DNA of 64,000 nucleotides from Parafilimonas terrae (GTDB taxonomy: Bacteria; Bacteroidota; Bacteroidia; Chitinophagales; Chitinophagaceae). The notes under the pieces are model-generated. The model was not told the DNA's origin, ran no database searches, and worked only from the letters and a program-made list of their open reading frames with translations. The stretch spans positions 269,046 to 333,045 of the forward strand of contig NZ_FOXQ01000006.1 of assembly GCF_900115755.1 (NCBI RefSeq), read 5' to 3'. Shown piece by piece: positions 62,616 to 64,000 of the stretch (position 1 is the stretch's first letter; each line of letters begins with the position of its first letter). The position numbers and the translations under genes were made by a program.

Positions 62616-64000
62616 ATGTCTTTAGATGACTTTGAAACACATCAGGAAGAATTGCTTGAAGATTCTGATATTAGAAGTGCTTGGCTGACTTATTTAAATA
62701 AGTTTCCACATATTAGTCAGTACTATAGAAAAGCAAAACAATATGCTAATCAGATTTCTATTGTAAATGGTAAGAAGGCGGGATCTGATATAAACCTTTA
62801 CAAGCTATTTTTAGAGCAATCCTATAATCTACTCAAAGATGGTGGCTATTGCGGGATTATTATTCCATCAGGAGTTTATAGTGATTTGGGAAGTAAACAA
62901 TTAAGAGCTCTGTTGTATTCCAATTGTAGTGTTGAACAACTAATAAGTCTATCAAATGAGAAGTTCTTATTTGAAACTGTCCATCACGGTTTCAGATTTT
63001 GCTTACTATCATTTAGAAAAGGAGGCAAAACTGAAAAAATTCATTCAGTATTTAAGATTAATCCGAGAGAAGCAATCGGTAAAAGCGAAATTGAAAGTTT
63101 TTTAAATGATAAATCAGTCTTGCTTCCTATATCAGTTGATTTTATTACCAGACAGGCTCCAGATAGTTTATCTATTATGGAGATCAAAGATGCTATTAGC
63201 TTTTCCATAATGGAAAAGGTTTTAAAGTTTCCGATGTTAGGTGAGAAAATTGATCACACTTGGAATGTTGAGTTTACAAGAGAGGTAAATAATACAACTG
63301 ACAGGAAATATATTACAGATACAGTTCGTAAAAATTATTTCCCATTGTACGAAGGGAAAAATATTCACCAATTTTCAAATTCTTTTTCTGATTTCAATTT
63401 GTTTATTGATGTATCGAAATTCAACAAAGAAAATAGCCTGGTATTCAATAAAAAATTTCCCTCAGACTACTATAGACTTTGCTTCAGAAGGCAGTCTGCA
63501 TCGACAAATGAAAGGACTTTCATTGCTACAATAGCTCCAAAAGACAGGTTGTTTTACGACAACTTAGGGTATGTAAAACCATTTAATGAGACTAAAAGTT
63601 TAATCAGCGATATTGAAATACTTTACCTGCTCGGCTTTTTTAATTCGTTTTGTATTGACTACATTTTGAGGCAAAGTATCAATACTAACTTATCCTTTTA
63701 TTTTTTATATCAATTACCAATTCCAAGAATCAAGCATTCAGATAAGGCTTTCAGATTAATTGTTGAAAGAGTTGCAAGTCTTATTTGCACAACTGACGAA
63801 TTTGCTGAATTGTGGGAAGAAATAATGAAGACCAAATGGAATGAAAAGTCAGTAATGATTGATGAGGAAGAACGCAATAAAACAAAAGCTGAAATAGATG
63901 GTATAGTGGAGGCGTCGGCAAAATTGACCACTCTTCGCCGGTTTAAGCTGACCAGGTATCGCCAAAGTATATTGACCACCTTTGGCCAGCCTAAATTGAC
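62616..64000 (+). pseudogene. Remnant of an Eco57I/type IIG-like DNA methyltransferase-restriction protein
   Basis: An open frame of at least 461 codons runs from ATG 62616 off the right edge. Similar to the middle and C-terminal part of Eco57I-class enzymes: DINLYKLFLEQSYNLLKDGGYCGIIIPSGVYSDLGSKQLRALL, then the target-recognition-like region and a KAEIDGIV segment usually followed by -HLYGL. The SAM-binding motif I and the catalytic NPPY/NPPF that should precede this are absent: the frame begins only about 20 bases from the gene on the other strand. At about 63907 the sequence becomes the end of an IS. So the gene is probably broken at both ends. Confidence 0.75.
63907..64000. mobile_element. 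End of an IS21-like insertion sequence (multiple 24-bp terminal repeats)
   Basis: From 63921 four units at exactly 24-bp spacing begin AAATTGACCA, AAGCTGACCA, ATATTGACCA, AAATTGAC (the last cut by the window edge). Each has a GCC-containing second half (CGCCGG, CGCCAAA, GGCCAGC). IS21-family elements carry such multiple terminal repeats bound by the IstA transposase. The boundary is probably at TG 63907-63908, after KAEIDGIV of the disrupted gene. The transposase genes lie outside the window. Confidence 0.65.

Overview
The window looks like a chromosomal segment of a Bacteroidota bacterium, most likely family Chitinophagaceae (family level is inference). The signs are: promoters of the Bacteroidota type (TTTG, about 19 bases, then TAnnTTTG) and no obvious Shine-Dalgarno sequences; a SusC/SusD outer-membrane uptake pair; many secreted proteins and lipoproteins of Bacteroidota type; BshC of bacillithiol synthesis; an S16 protein with a long C-terminal tail; and an atpD-atpC pair separated from the other ATP synthase genes. 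Most of the window is ordinary core genome. The right end is an accessory island.

Layout. 1-4.2 kb: the tail of an outer-membrane protein and a tandem pair of secreted DUF3857/transglutaminase proteins. 4.3-8.7 kb: queG, a DUF4293 membrane protein, ffh, rpsP, rimM. 9-17.4 kb (minus strand): atpC, atpD, a SUI1/YciH factor, nadC, a DUF695-like protein, a rhodanese, a PASTA protein, ddl, and a secreted protein with two peptidoglycan-binding repeats. 17.4-26.3 kb: cobalamin adenosyltransferase, a small lipoprotein, a class III aminotransferase, a HigBA toxin-antitoxin pair, a PfkB kinase, an L,D-transpeptidase lipoprotein, a thioesterase, a paralogue of the peptidoglycan-binding protein, and folC. 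26.4-32.7 kb: accC, accB, bshC, rimO, an acyltransferase. 32.9-43.2 kb: tRNA-Lys, an SDR, a SAM hydroxide adenosyltransferase, an RsmB-like rRNA methyltransferase, lysA, an orphan MlaF-like ATPase, rpe, a TPR lipoprotein, mfd. 43.3-52 kb: a ParE-like toxin-antitoxin candidate, a phosphoesterase/beta-propeller protein, susD, a frameshifted susC and a DeoR regulator, all on the minus strand. 52.2-60.6 kb: a ferredoxin-NADP reductase-like protein, glyS, DinB, subtilase, a hydrolase, a 21-bp tandem array, MATE and a CoA-binding protein. From 60.65 kb: tRNA-Arg(CCT), whose 3' half overlaps the end of a large serine recombinase gene, then small genes, a methyltransferase remnant cut at both ends, and the end of an IS21-like element running off the window.

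The most unusual signal is repeat structure rather than one gene. Tandem arrays of degenerate 7-bp (once 8-bp) words occur in at least five intergenic gaps, four times as facing arms that can fold into hairpins. The same kind of 7-bp array lies in frame inside two housekeeping genes (the RsmB-like methyltransferase, twice, and mfd). A separate array at 58.16-58.32 kb has eight units of exactly 21 bp with a constant 8-bp core; it can be read as DNA binding sites two helical turns apart or as a small protein with an Arg-Cys-Phe heptapeptide repeat.

Starts were moved inward where family alignment or a signal peptide favours it (queG, nadC, bshC, rimO, susD and others). All assignments come from reading the sequence; no database search was run.
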